DNA of 64,000 nucleotides from Sphingobium trunci (GCF_022664535.1 NZ_JAKUJY010000006.1:124001-188000), one strand, 5' to 3'. Counted from the stretch's first letter, positions 27,752-39,199 are shown. The notes: a model not told the origin generated them from the sequence alone. Made by a program: numbers and translations.

Positions 27752-28540
27752 ATGACCGAACCGGCTTCCAATATTACCGCCATATTGCTCGCAGGCTCGC
27801 GTTCGGGTGTCGATCCGCTTGCGGTGGCCGCTGGCGTAGCGGTGAAGCCGCTGGTCCCGGTTGCCGGCGAGCCGATGATCAATCATCCGGCACGTGCCCT
27901 TCTGGCGCATCCGGCGATCGGACAGGTGGTCGTGCTGACGCAGGCGCCTGAACTGTTCGCCGCCGATCCCGCGACGGCATGGCTGGCCGGGCACCCCAAG
28001 GTGCGGTTTCAGAAGAGCGGGGGCGGCATCGCCTCTTCGCTGATGGAATTTCTGGATCGCGGGGAGTTCCCCTTTCCGTTGCTGATGACCACGGCCGATC
28101 ATGTGTTGCTGGACGGCGCTATGCTGGACCAGATGGTGCGCGAGGCCTTGGGCGCTGACATTGCGGTGGCAATGGTGGAGCGCGAGACCTTGCTGCCGCA
28201 TTATCCGGGATCGCGGCGGACCTGGCTCAAATTTCGGGACGGCTGGTGGTCGGGGGCCAATATCTTCTGGTTCGGCAGCGTGAAGGCGCGACCCGTCATC
28301 GCGCTCTGGCAGGAGGTCGAGCAGGACCGGAAGAAGGGGTGGAAGATCCTCTCCGCGTTCGGGCCTTTGGCGTTGCTGGGGGCGGTGTTGCGGATTTCCA
28401 CGCTGCGGGGCGGAATGGCGCGGATGGGGCGGCGCTTTGGCCTGTCCGCCCGGCTGGTGGCGATGGACAAGGCGGAAGCCTGCATCGATGCCGACAAGCC
28501 GGACGATGTGGCGTTGATCGAAAAAATCCTGGCTCAGTAG
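27752..28540 (+). CDS. MobA-like nucleotidyltransferase family protein
   Basis: A 262-residue protein with the NTP-transferase signature ITAILLAGSRSGVDPLAVAAG and the VKPLVPVAGEPMINH loop, and an Asp in LMTTADHVLLDG. Family members transfer nucleotides or sugar-phosphate precursors; the acceptor here is unknown. It follows the M23 gene by 36 bases and probably shares its transcript. The stop overlaps the convergent ArsR gene by seven bases. Confidence 0.8.
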   Translation: MTEPASNITAILLAGSRSGVDPLAVAAGVAVKPLVPVAGEPMINHPARALLAHPAIGQVVVLTQAPELFAADPATAWLAGHPKVRFQKSGGGIASSLMEFLDRGEFPFPLLMTTADHVLLDGAMLDQMVREALGADIAVAMVERETLLPHYPGSRRTWLKFRDGWWSGANIFWFGSVKARPVIALWQEVEQDRKKGWKILSAFGPLALLGAVLRISTLRGGMARMGRRFGLSARLVAMDKAEACIDADKPDDVALIEKILAQ

Positions 28541-28893
28541 CCGTCCAGCTCTTCCAATGCGGTGAAACGCTGCGACCAGAGCGCGCCGTAGACGGCCATC
28601 CACTGGACCACCGGGGCAAGGCCCTTGGCCCGTGCGCTATAATAGGTTTCGCGGCCCGACCGGCGCGCCGTCACGAGATTGGCGCGCTTCAGCTTGCCGA
28701 GGTGGCGGGAGACCATCGGCTGCGATACCTCCGAAATGGCGGTGAGGGCATGCACGCTCTGTTCGCCCTCGCGGACCAGATATTCGAGCAAGGCGCGCCT
28801 CGTGGCATCAGCCAGCGCCTTGAAGAGTTCATCGCAGGCGGCCGACCGATCGCCTCTTAAAATCTGTTCCGTCATCCGTGTTTTCATAATCAT
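28534..28893 (-). CDS. ArsR-family winged-helix regulator
   Basis: A 119-residue protein. The ArsR core is LFKALADATRRALLEYLV, then the recognition helix region SEVSQPMVSRHLGKLKRANL and the wing VTARRSGRETYYS. There are no cysteine-rich metal sites, so it is likely a non-metal-sensing ArsR, possibly regulating an adjacent or distant target. It converges on the nucleotidyltransferase gene with a seven-base overlap. Its upstream region is shared with ccrM, which is divergent. Confidence 0.88.
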   Translation of the reverse strand: MIMKTRMTEQILRGDRSAACDELFKALADATRRALLEYLVREGEQSVHALTAISEVSQPMVSRHLGKLKRANLVTARRSGRETYYSARAKGLAPVVQWMAVYGALWSQRFTALEELDGY

Positions 28894-28941
28894 TGGGTTA
28901 TGAATTGGTCAAGCGATGGCGCATTTTTGCCTCTGCCAGCG

Positions 28942-30290
<1,349 letters not shown>

Positions 30291-30308
30291 TCGTCCTGGA
30301 GGGGCATC

Positions 30309-31433
30309 ATGATCCTCCCCAACCTGCCTGCCGATGCGCGTCTCTACCTGCGCCCCACATGGTTCGTGCCTTCGCCCATCGGACTGCCGGATGGATCGGT
30401 GGCGCGGATGGGCAACGGGTTGCTCTGGTTTCAGGGCTATGAACTGACCGCGCGCAAAGACGGGCAGCGGTTGGCGCGGGCGACGATTCCGGTGGCCGAA
30501 TTTCCCGATAGCGTGGCCCGACTGCCCGATGCACTGGCCGAGCGGGCGCAGCGGCTGGCAGCGCATATCTCGGCACAGCGCCAGCCTCTGCTATTAGGCG
30601 ATCGGACCATCCGCTTCGACGCGCCGCAGGTGATGGCCATCCTCAACATCACGCCCGACAGTTTCTCCGACGGCGGCAGGCATATGGACGATCCGCAGGC
30701 GGCGGCGGATGCCGGTTTTGCCATGGCCGCGGCCGGTGCCGCGCTGATCGACGTAGGGGGAGAATCGACCCGGCCCAAAGCGCCGCGCCTGTGGGAAGGG
30801 GACGAGATCGCCCGCGTCGTGCCGGTGATCGAGCAGCTCGCGGCGGCGGGCGTTCCCATGTCCATCGACACGCGCAAGGCGGCGGTGATGGAGGCGGCAC
30901 TGGCCGCGGGTGCGCGCGTAGTCAATGATGTGAGCGCATTATTGCACGATCCGCGCGCCATGGAAGTGGTGGTCGCGGCCGGATGTCCGGTGATCCTGAT
31001 GCATGCCCCCTCGGCTGGCGACGATCCGCATGAGAATCCGGGGGGCTATGGCGATGTCGTGGCCGATGTGTTCGACATGTTGGAGGCGCGGGTGGAGGCC
31101 TGCCTCGCTGCGGGGATGGCTCGTGACAGGATCATGGTCGATCCGGGGCTGGGATTCGGCAAGTCGCTGGCGGACAATCTGGCGCTGGTGAACGGATTGG
31201 CCACCTTTCAGGGGTTGGGCGTGCCCTTGCTGTTCGCGGGCAGCCGCAAGCGGTTGATCGGCGCGCTGTCCAACGAAGCGCCCGCGCCGGAGCGGTTGGG
31301 CGGATCGGTGGCGCTGGCGTTCCGAGCCGCCGAACTGGGCGCGCAAATGGTGCGCGTGCACGATGTCAGGGAAAGCGTGCAGGCGCTTCATCTGTGGCGT
31401 GGTCTGGCCGATGCCGGGTTGAGCGCCGTTTGA
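30309..31433 (+). CDS. folP: Dihydropteroate synthase with long N-terminal extension
   Basis: A 374-residue protein; the catalytic TIM barrel begins about residue 105 with VMAILNITPDSFSDGG, then IDVGGESTRPKAP, MSIDTRKAAV, VNDVSALL and GFGKSLADNLAL. It joins pABA to the pterin pyrophosphate in folate synthesis and is the sulfonamide target. E. coli FolP is 282 residues; the first roughly 100 residues here have no match I recognise. It lies 18 bases after ccrM and is probably cotranscribed. Confidence 0.93.
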   Translation: MILPNLPADARLYLRPTWFVPSPIGLPDGSVARMGNGLLWFQGYELTARKDGQRLARATIPVAEFPDSVARLPDALAERAQRLAAHISAQRQPLLLGDRTIRFDAPQVMAILNITPDSFSDGGRHMDDPQAAADAGFAMAAAGAALIDVGGESTRPKAPRLWEGDEIARVVPVIEQLAAAGVPMSIDTRKAAVMEAALAAGARVVNDVSALLHDPRAMEVVVAAGCPVILMHAPSAGDDPHENPGGYGDVVADVFDMLEARVEACLAAGMARDRIMVDPGLGFGKSLADNLALVNGLATFQGLGVPLLFAGSRKRLIGALSNEAPAPERLGGSVALAFRAAELGAQMVRVHDVRESVQALHLWRGLADAGLSAV

Positions 31434-31454
31434 GGCCGGGGGCCGGGAGCGGGA

Positions 31455-32078
31455 TCAGCGCGCGGTGTTGTCAGCGGCGGCTGGAACCGCACTGCCTTCG
31501 GCCGTTTGAGCCTTGGGCGCGAAGATCTTCAGGCTGTCCAGCGTCTTCTCCGCCATGGCCTGATATTGTTCGCTCAACATTTCAGGATAGACGAAGGTCG
31601 CGGAGACGAGCGATCCGTCCGGCTGCTTCATCAGCCGCAGCGCGACATTATTGCCTTCGCCGTCATTGGCCGTGCCACGATATTCATGATCGCCGACAAA
31701 GTCGCCGCTGACGCCTTCGGAGCCTTCATTCACCGTTTGGACCAGTTGTTGCAGCGTCTGGTCGCCGTCATTCTTCTGCCAGAAGACGCGCACGTCCGCC
31801 CCTGCGCCGGGATCCTGATAGACGGCGCCGTCGGCATTGCTGGACGCATTGTCCTTCTGCCAGCCTTCGGGGAAGGTGAAGGAATAGCCCCGCTCGACAT
31901 TCACATAATTGCGCGAAGCCGGGGTGTCGGCCTTGGCTGCTGCCATGGCCTTTGCCGCGGCGGCATTGGCGGCGGCGGCCAGTTCGTCCTGGCTCGGCAG
32001 ATCCTCCACCGGCTCGGCTCGCCCGCAGGCGACCAGCAGCAGGAGGGGCATGGTGACGGCAAGGGAAACGCTTTTCAT
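31455..32078 (-). CDS. Predicted lipoprotein, unknown function
   Basis: A 207-residue protein with a lipoprotein signal (VSLAVTMPLLLLVACGRAE, lipobox LVAC) and an Ala-rich stretch. The domain from about residue 57 has YVNVERGYSFTFPEGWQKDN, resembling PsbP/MOG1-like envelope proteins, but the family assignment is not firm. It converges on folP. Function is not known. Confidence 0.7.
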   Translation of the reverse strand: MKSVSLAVTMPLLLLVACGRAEPVEDLPSQDELAAAANAAAAKAMAAAKADTPASRNYVNVERGYSFTFPEGWQKDNASSNADGAVYQDPGAGADVRVFWQKNDGDQTLQQLVQTVNEGSEGVSGDFVGDHEYRGTANDGEGNNVALRLMKQPDGSLVSATFVYPEMLSEQYQAMAEKTLDSLKIFAPKAQTAEGSAVPAAADNTAR

Positions 32079-32150
32079 ACGCGTTCCAAAGCATAGCCGC
32101 CCCGATATTTCAACGGCGCAGCCGCAAACCGAAGGATTAAGCGGCCCCGA

Positions 32151-33599
32151 TCATGCCGCGCTGTCGATGCCCAGTTCGGCGAGCTTGCGGTAAAGCGTGG
32201 ATCTACCGATGCCCAGGCGCCGGGCTACTTCCGTCATGCGGCCGCGATAATGGCCGATGGCGAGGCGGATGACGTCGGCTTCGATTTCGGCCAGTTGGCG
32301 GACATGGCCGTCGCCTTCGAACAGGGTAATGCCCGCTGCTTCCCGATGCGCTTGCGGCACCGCGCGCAGCCGCGCATGGGGCGTGTCGCCAAGGGCGCGA
32401 TTGCGGATGACGGCGGCGATCTGCGGGAAATCCTGCGCGGTCAGTGCGTCGCCCTCGCACAATACGGCGGCGCGGAACAGGGCGTTCTGAAGCTGGCGGA
32501 CATTGCCCGGCCAGTCATGCTGCATCAGCAGTGCCAGCGCGTCGTCGGTGAGTCCCAGCCCCCGCAGCCCCGGCTGGGTTGCGATCCGCGCGAGCAGATG
32601 GCGGCAGAGCGCGGGAACGTCGCCCAGCCGGTCGCGCAAGGGCGGAATGGTGAGCTGGACGACGTTGAGGCGATAATAGAGATCCTCGCGGAAACGGCCT
32701 GCCTCGATCTCGTCGATCAGCTTCTTGTTGGTGGCGGCGATGACGCGGACGTCGACATGCACGGGGCGGCGGGCGCCGATCGGCTGAACCTCGCCATCCT
32801 GGAGCACGCGCAGCAGCTTGACCTGCGCGTCCAACGGCATTTCGCTGACTTCGTCGAGGAAGATGGTGCCCATGTCGGCGGCGACGAACTTGCCGACCTG
32901 CCGATCGAAGGCGCCGGTAAAGGCGCCGCGTTCATGGCCGAACAGGTCAGATTCGACCAGATTTGCGGGAATGGCGCCGCAATTGACCGTGATCATCGGC
33001 TGTTTATGCCGGGGGGAAGCGGCGTGGATGGCGCGGGCCAGCACATCCTTGCCGACGCCGCTTTCGCCCTCGATCAGCACAGGAACGCGGGCGCGCGCCG
33101 CCTTTGCGGCGATCGCCAGCGCGGCGCGGAATTGCGGCGCGGCGCCCACCACATCCTCGAAGGAGAGAGATGCGGGAATCTTCTCGGTCAGCGGGCGCAG
33201 TTCGCCCTTGCCATGTTCGCCGTTCAGCGTGGCGTTGAGGGCCGAGAGCAGCCGTTCGGGCGCGATCGGCTTGGACAGATAGTCGGTGGCGCCCGCGCGC
33301 ATGGCCTCGACGGCGACGGCGACATTGTTATGGGCGGTGAGGATCAGGATCGGCAGCGCGGGGCGGCGCGCCCGCAATTCGCGGATCAGCCCGGTCGGCT
33401 CGTAGCTCGGGCTCCACTGGTCGAGAATCACGGCGTCCAGCCGCATGCCGTCCTGGGTGCCCAGCATCGCAATGGCGGTGTCGCCGTCATTGGCGAAGAT
33501 CGTGCGCCAGCCCGCACGGGCGGCAAGCGCCGACACCAGCCTGCGTTGGGCAGGCTCGTCGTCGATCAACATCAGCATGGGAACGCCGTCGCGCGCCAT
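32151..33599 (-). CDS. Sigma-54-dependent response regulator (NtrC family)
   Basis: A 482-residue regulator. The receiver domain (1-125) has LMLIDDEPAQR acidic residues, a phosphoacceptor Asp in AVILDQWSP and the conserved Lys in LSKPIAP. The AAA+ domain (about 145-375) has Walker A GESGVGKD, Walker B GTIFLDEVSEM and the sigma-54 contact motif GAFTGA. A Fis-type helix-turn-helix lies at the C-terminus (EVARRLGIGRSTLYRKLAELG). No histidine kinase is adjacent. GAGGG precedes the ATG at 33599. Confidence 0.93.
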   Translation of the reverse strand: MARDGVPMLMLIDDEPAQRRLVSALAARAGWRTIFANDGDTAIAMLGTQDGMRLDAVILDQWSPSYEPTGLIRELRARRPALPILILTAHNNVAVAVEAMRAGATDYLSKPIAPERLLSALNATLNGEHGKGELRPLTEKIPASLSFEDVVGAAPQFRAALAIAAKAARARVPVLIEGESGVGKDVLARAIHAASPRHKQPMITVNCGAIPANLVESDLFGHERGAFTGAFDRQVGKFVAADMGTIFLDEVSEMPLDAQVKLLRVLQDGEVQPIGARRPVHVDVRVIAATNKKLIDEIEAGRFREDLYYRLNVVQLTIPPLRDRLGDVPALCRHLLARIATQPGLRGLGLTDDALALLMQHDWPGNVRQLQNALFRAAVLCEGDALTAQDFPQIAAVIRNRALGDTPHARLRAVPQAHREAAGITLFEGDGHVRQLAEIEADVIRLAIGHYRGRMTEVARRLGIGRSTLYRKLAELGIDSAA

Positions 33600-33748
33600 C
33601 TTAACCCTCTTTCTGAACCACGATGCGAAGGTAGCGGGAGGGGGTAAAGACGGGCTTAACCGGAAAGATTTTCTTGTTCCGTGAAGCCTTGAGGGGGGAC
33701 GGCCTTGACGATAAGAGGGGCGGTCAAAACAGGTGAGAGGGACCGAGC

Positions 33749-33874
33749 ATGGCGTCGGAAGGGAATATCAAGAGCGCGACTGAGACTTATGAGGGGTTCG
33801 TTTCCCTCATGAAATGGGGCACGGTTGCCTGCGCGCTCGTCGGCGCTCTGGTGGTGGTGCTGATCGCCCATTAA
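33749..33874 (+). CDS. aa3-type cytochrome c oxidase subunit IV-like small membrane protein
   Basis: A 41-residue ORF. The short N-terminus (ASEGNIKSATETYEGFVSL) is followed by one transmembrane helix (MKWGTVACALVGALVVVLIA). This matches the tiny bacterial aa3 oxidase subunit IV (COX4_pro_2 type). In many alphaproteobacteria it sits immediately upstream of the pnt genes, as here (18 bases before pntAA). No cox structural gene lies nearby. The role of this position is unknown. Confidence 0.78.
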   Translation: MASEGNIKSATETYEGFVSLMKWGTVACALVGALVVVLIAH

Positions 33875-33892
33875 GGTGGCGGCAGCAGGGGG

Positions 33893-35017
<1,125 letters not shown>

Positions 35018-35064
35018 TCGTCGGGGCTTGACCGGCCGGGACAGAATGCAATGAGGGGGAACAG

Positions 35065-35325
35065 ATGACCCTGTTCCTCCTCATTTCCTTTCTGGCTGCC
35101 TGCGCCTTCGGCTTGGTCATCGGCTGGCGGGCGCGGCCGAATGAGGGATGGGCGCTCGTCGCGGTGGCCCAGATTCTGTGTTCGGCCGTCATGATCGGCG
35201 GTTTGATCGTCGCGGCGGAGGCGGGGAGTATGTCCGCCCGGATGCTGGGGCTGGCGGCGGTGCTGCTGGGCAGTGCATCGCTCTGCGGCGGGCTGGCCGC
35301 GGCGCGGCGGCTGGATCGGCCGTGA
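35065..35325 (+). CDS. Diverged PntAB-like membrane protein
   Basis: An 86-residue protein with three hydrophobic segments. Position and gap-free alignment to R. rubrum PntAB suggest it is a diverged domain II alpha subunit: FLAACAFGLVIGWRARPN corresponds to FVLAVFVGYYVVWSVTPA, AVAQILCSAVMIGGLIV to AVTNAISSVIVVGALLA, and MLGLAAVLLGSASLCGGL to the last helix. Identity is low and several invariant polar positions differ, so it is probably altered in function. Its stop overlaps the next start as GTGA. Confidence 0.6.
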   Translation: MTLFLLISFLAACAFGLVIGWRARPNEGWALVAVAQILCSAVMIGGLIVAAEAGSMSARMLGLAAVLLGSASLCGGLAAARRLDRP

Positions 35326-36134
35326 TCGAAGGACTCGATCCGACGATAGCGATCACATGGGCGTTGGCGGCGCTCCTGTTCGGTCTTTCGCTATGGGTCG
35401 GGTTGAGCGGCCGGGTACGGCAGAGTGCGCATATCGCCTTTGCAGGCATGGCGGTGTTGGGGGCGGTGACGCTCTACAGCCATGATGTCATGGCCATGCC
35501 GCAGATTTGCGCTGCGCTGCTGGCCGGGAGCGCGGCCGGCTTGCTGCTCGGACGGAGTATAGCCAAGACAACCTTGCCAGCCTTGCTGGCGGGCTTTCTG
35601 GCGCAGACGGGATTGGCCGCCATGCTGCTTGACCTCGGCCTATGGCGTAATCCCCATGCTTTCGGACTGCTGGATGATCGGACGGACGGGATGTTGCCGG
35701 ATGCGGCAATCGCGATGGGGCTGGGCGCGGGCTTTGGCGCGATGGCTTTTGCCGGAGCGATGACGATCCTCTGGCGCAGGATGCGGCGGATCGAACAGCC
35801 ATTATTCGCCAGCGTGTCTCTGGCGCTGGCCGGTGCGTTCTGTTGGGCCTTTCGGGCTGATGGGCAATGGGCATGGTTGGGTGGCTGCATCGGAGTCGGT
35901 CTGGCGGCGGGCCATGGCTCGGCGAAATGGGTCTTGGCAGCGGGGATGGGACCAGCGCTGGCATGGGTCGGCGGCATGGCCGGATGGGCCGTCGCGGCAA
36001 ACGCTTTCCTGCTCGAAAACATGGGCCTGGCTGTCGCTGGAGGCCTTGCCGGCGCGGCGGGCAGCCTGTTCGCCCTTCGCCTTTGCGTTGGCGTGGGCAG
36101 GAAGGGGCTTGCCGATGCGGGACGCCATCCCTAA
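35322..36134 (+). CDS. Truncated, diverged PntB-like membrane protein lacking NADP domain III
   Basis: A 270-residue hydrophobic protein, GTG start overlapping the previous stop. It aligns along its length with the membrane half of E. coli PntB, for example PALLAGFLAQTGLAAMLLD with the region around His91 and MAGWAVAANAFLLENMGLAV with the region around Asn222. By my eye alignment, His91 becomes Leu93 and Asn222 becomes Gly217; both residues are known to be important for proton translocation. The C-terminal NADP-binding domain III (about 180 residues) is absent and the next gene starts 35 bases later. Function is unknown. Confidence 0.6.
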   Translation: MIEGLDPTIAITWALAALLFGLSLWVGLSGRVRQSAHIAFAGMAVLGAVTLYSHDVMAMPQICAALLAGSAAGLLLGRSIAKTTLPALLAGFLAQTGLAAMLLDLGLWRNPHAFGLLDDRTDGMLPDAAIAMGLGAGFGAMAFAGAMTILWRRMRRIEQPLFASVSLALAGAFCWAFRADGQWAWLGGCIGVGLAAGHGSAKWVLAAGMGPALAWVGGMAGWAVAANAFLLENMGLAVAGGLAGAAGSLFALRLCVGVGRKGLADAGRHP

Positions 36135-36169
36135 CGATTTGCAGAAGGCATATTGGGGTAAGCGGGTAG

Positions 36170-36862
36170 ATGAAGAAACTTGGTCTGATTGGCGGCCTTA
36201 GCTGGACGTCGACGGCGCGCTATTATCAGATCATCAACCAGGCGGTGTATCGCGCGCGCGGCGGCCAGCACAGCGCGCCGTTGCTGATCGAGAGCCTGGA
36301 CTTTGCCGATATCGGCCGCTCGGCGACCGAGGAGGAATGGACCCACGCAGCCGAAGTGCTGACCGCGTCGGCGCGGCGGCTGGAGCAGGGCGGCGCAGCG
36401 GCGTTGTTGATCTGCGCCAATTCCATGCACAGGGTCTATGACGAGGTGCAGGCCGGGATCGACATTCCGATCATCAACATTGCCGAGGCGGTCGGGCGCA
36501 AGATGCAGGCCGACGGGATCGAAAAGGCCGCGCTGATCGGCACGCGCAATGTGATGACGGAGAAATTCTATCGCCAGCGGCTGGTGGCGCACGGCATTTC
36601 GCTGTTGCCGCCCGACATGGAACTGGCCGAGCGGATCGATCGCATCGTTTATGATGAACTGACCATCGGCAAGGTCAGCCGCGAGTCCGAGCGCTATATG
36701 AAGTCGGAACTTACCGACATCGCCAAGGAAAATGTCCAGGCGGCGATCCTTGCCTGCACGGAGCTTGAAATGATCGTCGATGTGAAGGCCAATGTGTTGC
36801 CGATCTACGACGGCACCAGCATCCACGCCCGCGCGGGGGTGGATGTGATCCTGGGGGAATAG
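36170..36862 (+). CDS. Aspartate/glutamate racemase family protein
   Basis: A 230-residue PLP-independent racemase-fold protein. Two catalytic cysteines are visible: LLICANSMH and AILACTELEMIV. The opening LIGGLSWTSTARYYQIIN is typical of the RacX/YgeA group rather than MurI. It interconverts L- and D-amino acids, probably aspartate or related substrates, though broader specificity is common in this group. It starts 35 bases after the PntB-like gene and may be cotranscribed. Confidence 0.9.
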   Translation: MKKLGLIGGLSWTSTARYYQIINQAVYRARGGQHSAPLLIESLDFADIGRSATEEEWTHAAEVLTASARRLEQGGAAALLICANSMHRVYDEVQAGIDIPIINIAEAVGRKMQADGIEKAALIGTRNVMTEKFYRQRLVAHGISLLPPDMELAERIDRIVYDELTIGKVSRESERYMKSELTDIAKENVQAAILACTELEMIVDVKANVLPIYDGTSIHARAGVDVILGE

Positions 36863-36923
36863 GGCGGCCGGTTTCGGCGGGTTGGGGCCTTTGCTCGCCG
36901 CTCCCGTCTCCGTCCTCCCGTCT

Positions 36924-38288
36924 TCAATCCCGTTTCAGGATATGGAGCGCCAGCACGGTCATGGCTTCGCTGGCCGTGGCGATGACCTTGTCCGCCTGCG
37001 GCGCCCAGAAGGGGCTGTGCAGCGAAGGCAGGGTGATTTCGCCTGCTGCCGCCTTTGCCATCTGATCCGCGGGCACGCCGCCGACCCAGAAGATGAAGCT
37101 GTTGATGCTCTTGTCGGCCCGGTAATAGCGGCCGAAATCCTCGCCCGCCATGGAGGGCTTGGTCTCCATGACGGTGCCGGCCGGGAAATGCCCCTTCAGC
37201 ACATCGCCCATCTGGTTCGCGAACAGCGGCGGATTGTAGGTGGACGGCGTGAATTCGTCCTTCACCGATATGACCGGCATCTTGTCGTCGGGCACCCCCG
37301 CCGCAATGGCCTCCCCCCGCGCGATACGCTCTATGCCCCGGATCAGCTTTTCGCGGGTTTCGTCCGAATAGCTGCGCACGGTCAGAAGCATCTTCGCTTC
37401 ATCGGGAATGACATTATGCTTGGTGCCGCCGGTGAAGCTGCCGACCGTGACCACGGCGGGATCGAACGGATCCTGTTCCCGGCTGACCAGCGTCTGCAAT
37501 GAGGTCACGATCCGGGCACCGAGCACGATCGGGTCGCGAGTGGTCTGGGGATAGGCGCCATGCCCGCCCGATCCGCGCACCAGCAGATCGACACTGTCGA
37601 CGTTGGCGAGCGCGAAGCCCGGGGTGTAGCCGATCTTCCCTGCCTCCAGGCTTGCCGCGTCGTGAAAGGCGATGGCGTGGGTCGGGCGCGGGAAGCGGGT
37701 GTAGAGCCCGTCCTCCAGCATCAGCCGGGCACCACGGCCGACCTCTTCGGCTGGCTGGAGGATCATGACCAGCGTGCCCTTCCACTGCTCCTTCATGGAT
37801 GACAGCAGGCGCGCCGTTTCGATGAAGGCGGTCATGTGCGTGTCATGGCCGCAGGCGTGCATCACGCCGGTTTCAACGCCGTCGGCGGTCTTGGCCTTGA
37901 CCTTGGAGGCATAATCGAGACCGGTCTGTTCCGTGACGGGAAGGGCGTCCATGTCGGCGCGGATCAGCAGCACCGGGCCGGACCCATTCTTCATCACCGC
38001 GACAACGCCGGTTCCACCCACCTTTTCGGTAACGGTGAACTTCATCGCCCTGAGGCGCCGGGCGAGCTTCGCTGCGGTGGCGGTTTCCTGTTCGGACAGT
38101 TCGGGATTGGCATGAAGATCGCGATAAAGCGACATGAGGTCATCCATGTCCTTCGCGATCGTCGTTGCGATGATATTGGGCGGCGGCGCGGTGGGGGCCG
38201 TTGGAACCGCCGTCGTACCCGGCAACTGCGCATGGGCAATGGACGAAAGGCTGGCGGCGGCCATGATGGCCGTCAACGCATGACGCAT
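36924..38288 (-). CDS. Exported M20-family amidohydrolase
   Basis: A 454-residue protein with a signal peptide (RHALTAIMAAASLSSIAHA). Metal-binding motifs include HACGHDTHMTAFI, the catalytic pair in LQPAEEVGRGARLM and a His in IAFHDAASL. This is the IAA-amino acid hydrolase/hippuricase type (M20D), hydrolysing N-acyl amino acids. The substrate is not known. It converges on the racemase gene and is followed upstream by the bdhA-patatin operon on the same strand. Confidence 0.9.
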   Translation of the reverse strand: MRHALTAIMAAASLSSIAHAQLPGTTAVPTAPTAPPPNIIATTIAKDMDDLMSLYRDLHANPELSEQETATAAKLARRLRAMKFTVTEKVGGTGVVAVMKNGSGPVLLIRADMDALPVTEQTGLDYASKVKAKTADGVETGVMHACGHDTHMTAFIETARLLSSMKEQWKGTLVMILQPAEEVGRGARLMLEDGLYTRFPRPTHAIAFHDAASLEAGKIGYTPGFALANVDSVDLLVRGSGGHGAYPQTTRDPIVLGARIVTSLQTLVSREQDPFDPAVVTVGSFTGGTKHNVIPDEAKMLLTVRSYSDETREKLIRGIERIARGEAIAAGVPDDKMPVISVKDEFTPSTYNPPLFANQMGDVLKGHFPAGTVMETKPSMAGEDFGRYYRADKSINSFIFWVGGVPADQMAKAAAGEITLPSLHSPFWAPQADKVIATASEAMTVLALHILKRD

Positions 38289-38407
38289 AGATTAAGTCTC
38301 CCTGAACTGGCGGCGACCATAGGAAGATTTTCTCTGAGTTTTAAGAGGCCTTCTTGCGAAGTCGGCGGGGTGAGCTGCGAATAACAGCCGCACTCACCCT
38401 TCCGCTC

Positions 38408-39199
38408 TTATTGCGCGGTCCAGCCGCCGTCGATGCTCATATTCGCGCCGGTGATGTTCGCGGCGGCATCGCCGCACAGATAGAGCGCCATGGCTGCGAC
38501 CTGTTCCACCGTCACGAACTGCTTGGTCGGCTGCCCGGCAAGCAGCACATCGTTCATCACCTGCTCCCGGGTCATGCCGCGGGCCTTCATCGTGTCGGGA
38601 ATCTGGTTTTCCACCAGCGGCGTCCAGACATAGCCGGGCGAAATGCAATTGGCCGTCACGCCGAAGGTGGCCAGTTCCAGCGCCAGCGTCTTGGTGAAGC
38701 CTGCAAGGCCGTGCTTTGCCGTCACATAGGCGCTCTTGAAGGGGGAGGCGGTGAGAGAGTGGGCGCTCGCCGTCTGGATGATCCTGCCCCATTTCTTAGA
38801 CTTCATATAGGGGATGGCGAGGCGGGAGGTGTGAAAGGCGCTGGTCAGATTGAGCGCAATGATGAGGTTCCATTTATCGACCGGGAAATCCTCCACCGGT
38901 GCGACATGCTGCATGCCCGCATTGTTGATGAGGATATCGACGCCGCCAAAGGCACTGGCCGCCTCCTGCATCATCGCCTCGATCTGGTCGGGCTTGGTGA
39001 GGTCATGGCCGCTATAGAGTGCCTTGGCTCCGCCCAAGGCCTCCAGTCCCAGCCTTTCCTTCTCGATCGCATCCGCATCGCCGAAGCCGTTGATCACGAC
39101 ATTGACGCCTCCCCCGGCCAATGCCTTGGCATAGGCAAGTCCGATGCCGGAGGTCGATCCGGTGATGAGGGCGGTCTTGCCTTTGAGTGACTGGCTCAT
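38408..39199 (-). CDS. bdhA: 3-hydroxybutyrate dehydrogenase (SDR)
   Basis: A 263-residue classical SDR with the cofactor motif ITGSTSGIGLAYAKAL, the NNAG motif LINNAGMQHVAP, and the active site SAHSLTASPFKSAYVTAKHG (Ser...YxxxK). The C-terminus IDGGWTAQ is the form of BdhA. It oxidises D-3-hydroxybutyrate to acetoacetate, the last step of PHB breakdown. Its start overlaps the patatin stop by four bases, so it is cotranslated. Confidence 0.92.
   Translation of the reverse strand: MSQSLKGKTALITGSTSGIGLAYAKALAGGGVNVVINGFGDADAIEKERLGLEALGGAKALYSGHDLTKPDQIEAMMQEAASAFGGVDILINNAGMQHVAPVEDFPVDKWNLIIALNLTSAFHTSRLAIPYMKSKKWGRIIQTASAHSLTASPFKSAYVTAKHGLAGFTKTLALELATFGVTANCISPGYVWTPLVENQIPDTMKARGMTREQVMNDVLLAGQPTKQFVTVEQVAAMALYLCGDAAANITGANMSIDGGWTAQ

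Noticed and set aside
25958..28603. 881-codon open frame on the minus strand opposite the M23 and nucleotidyltransferase genes
   Set aside because: The plus-strand genes have clear motifs; the antisense translation is Arg/Gln/His-rich and unrecognisable.
33601..33660. TTAACC strings near the sigma-54 regulator start as CtrA sites
   Set aside because: The one at 33601 overlaps the ribosome-binding stretch and neither has a second half at the proper spacing.
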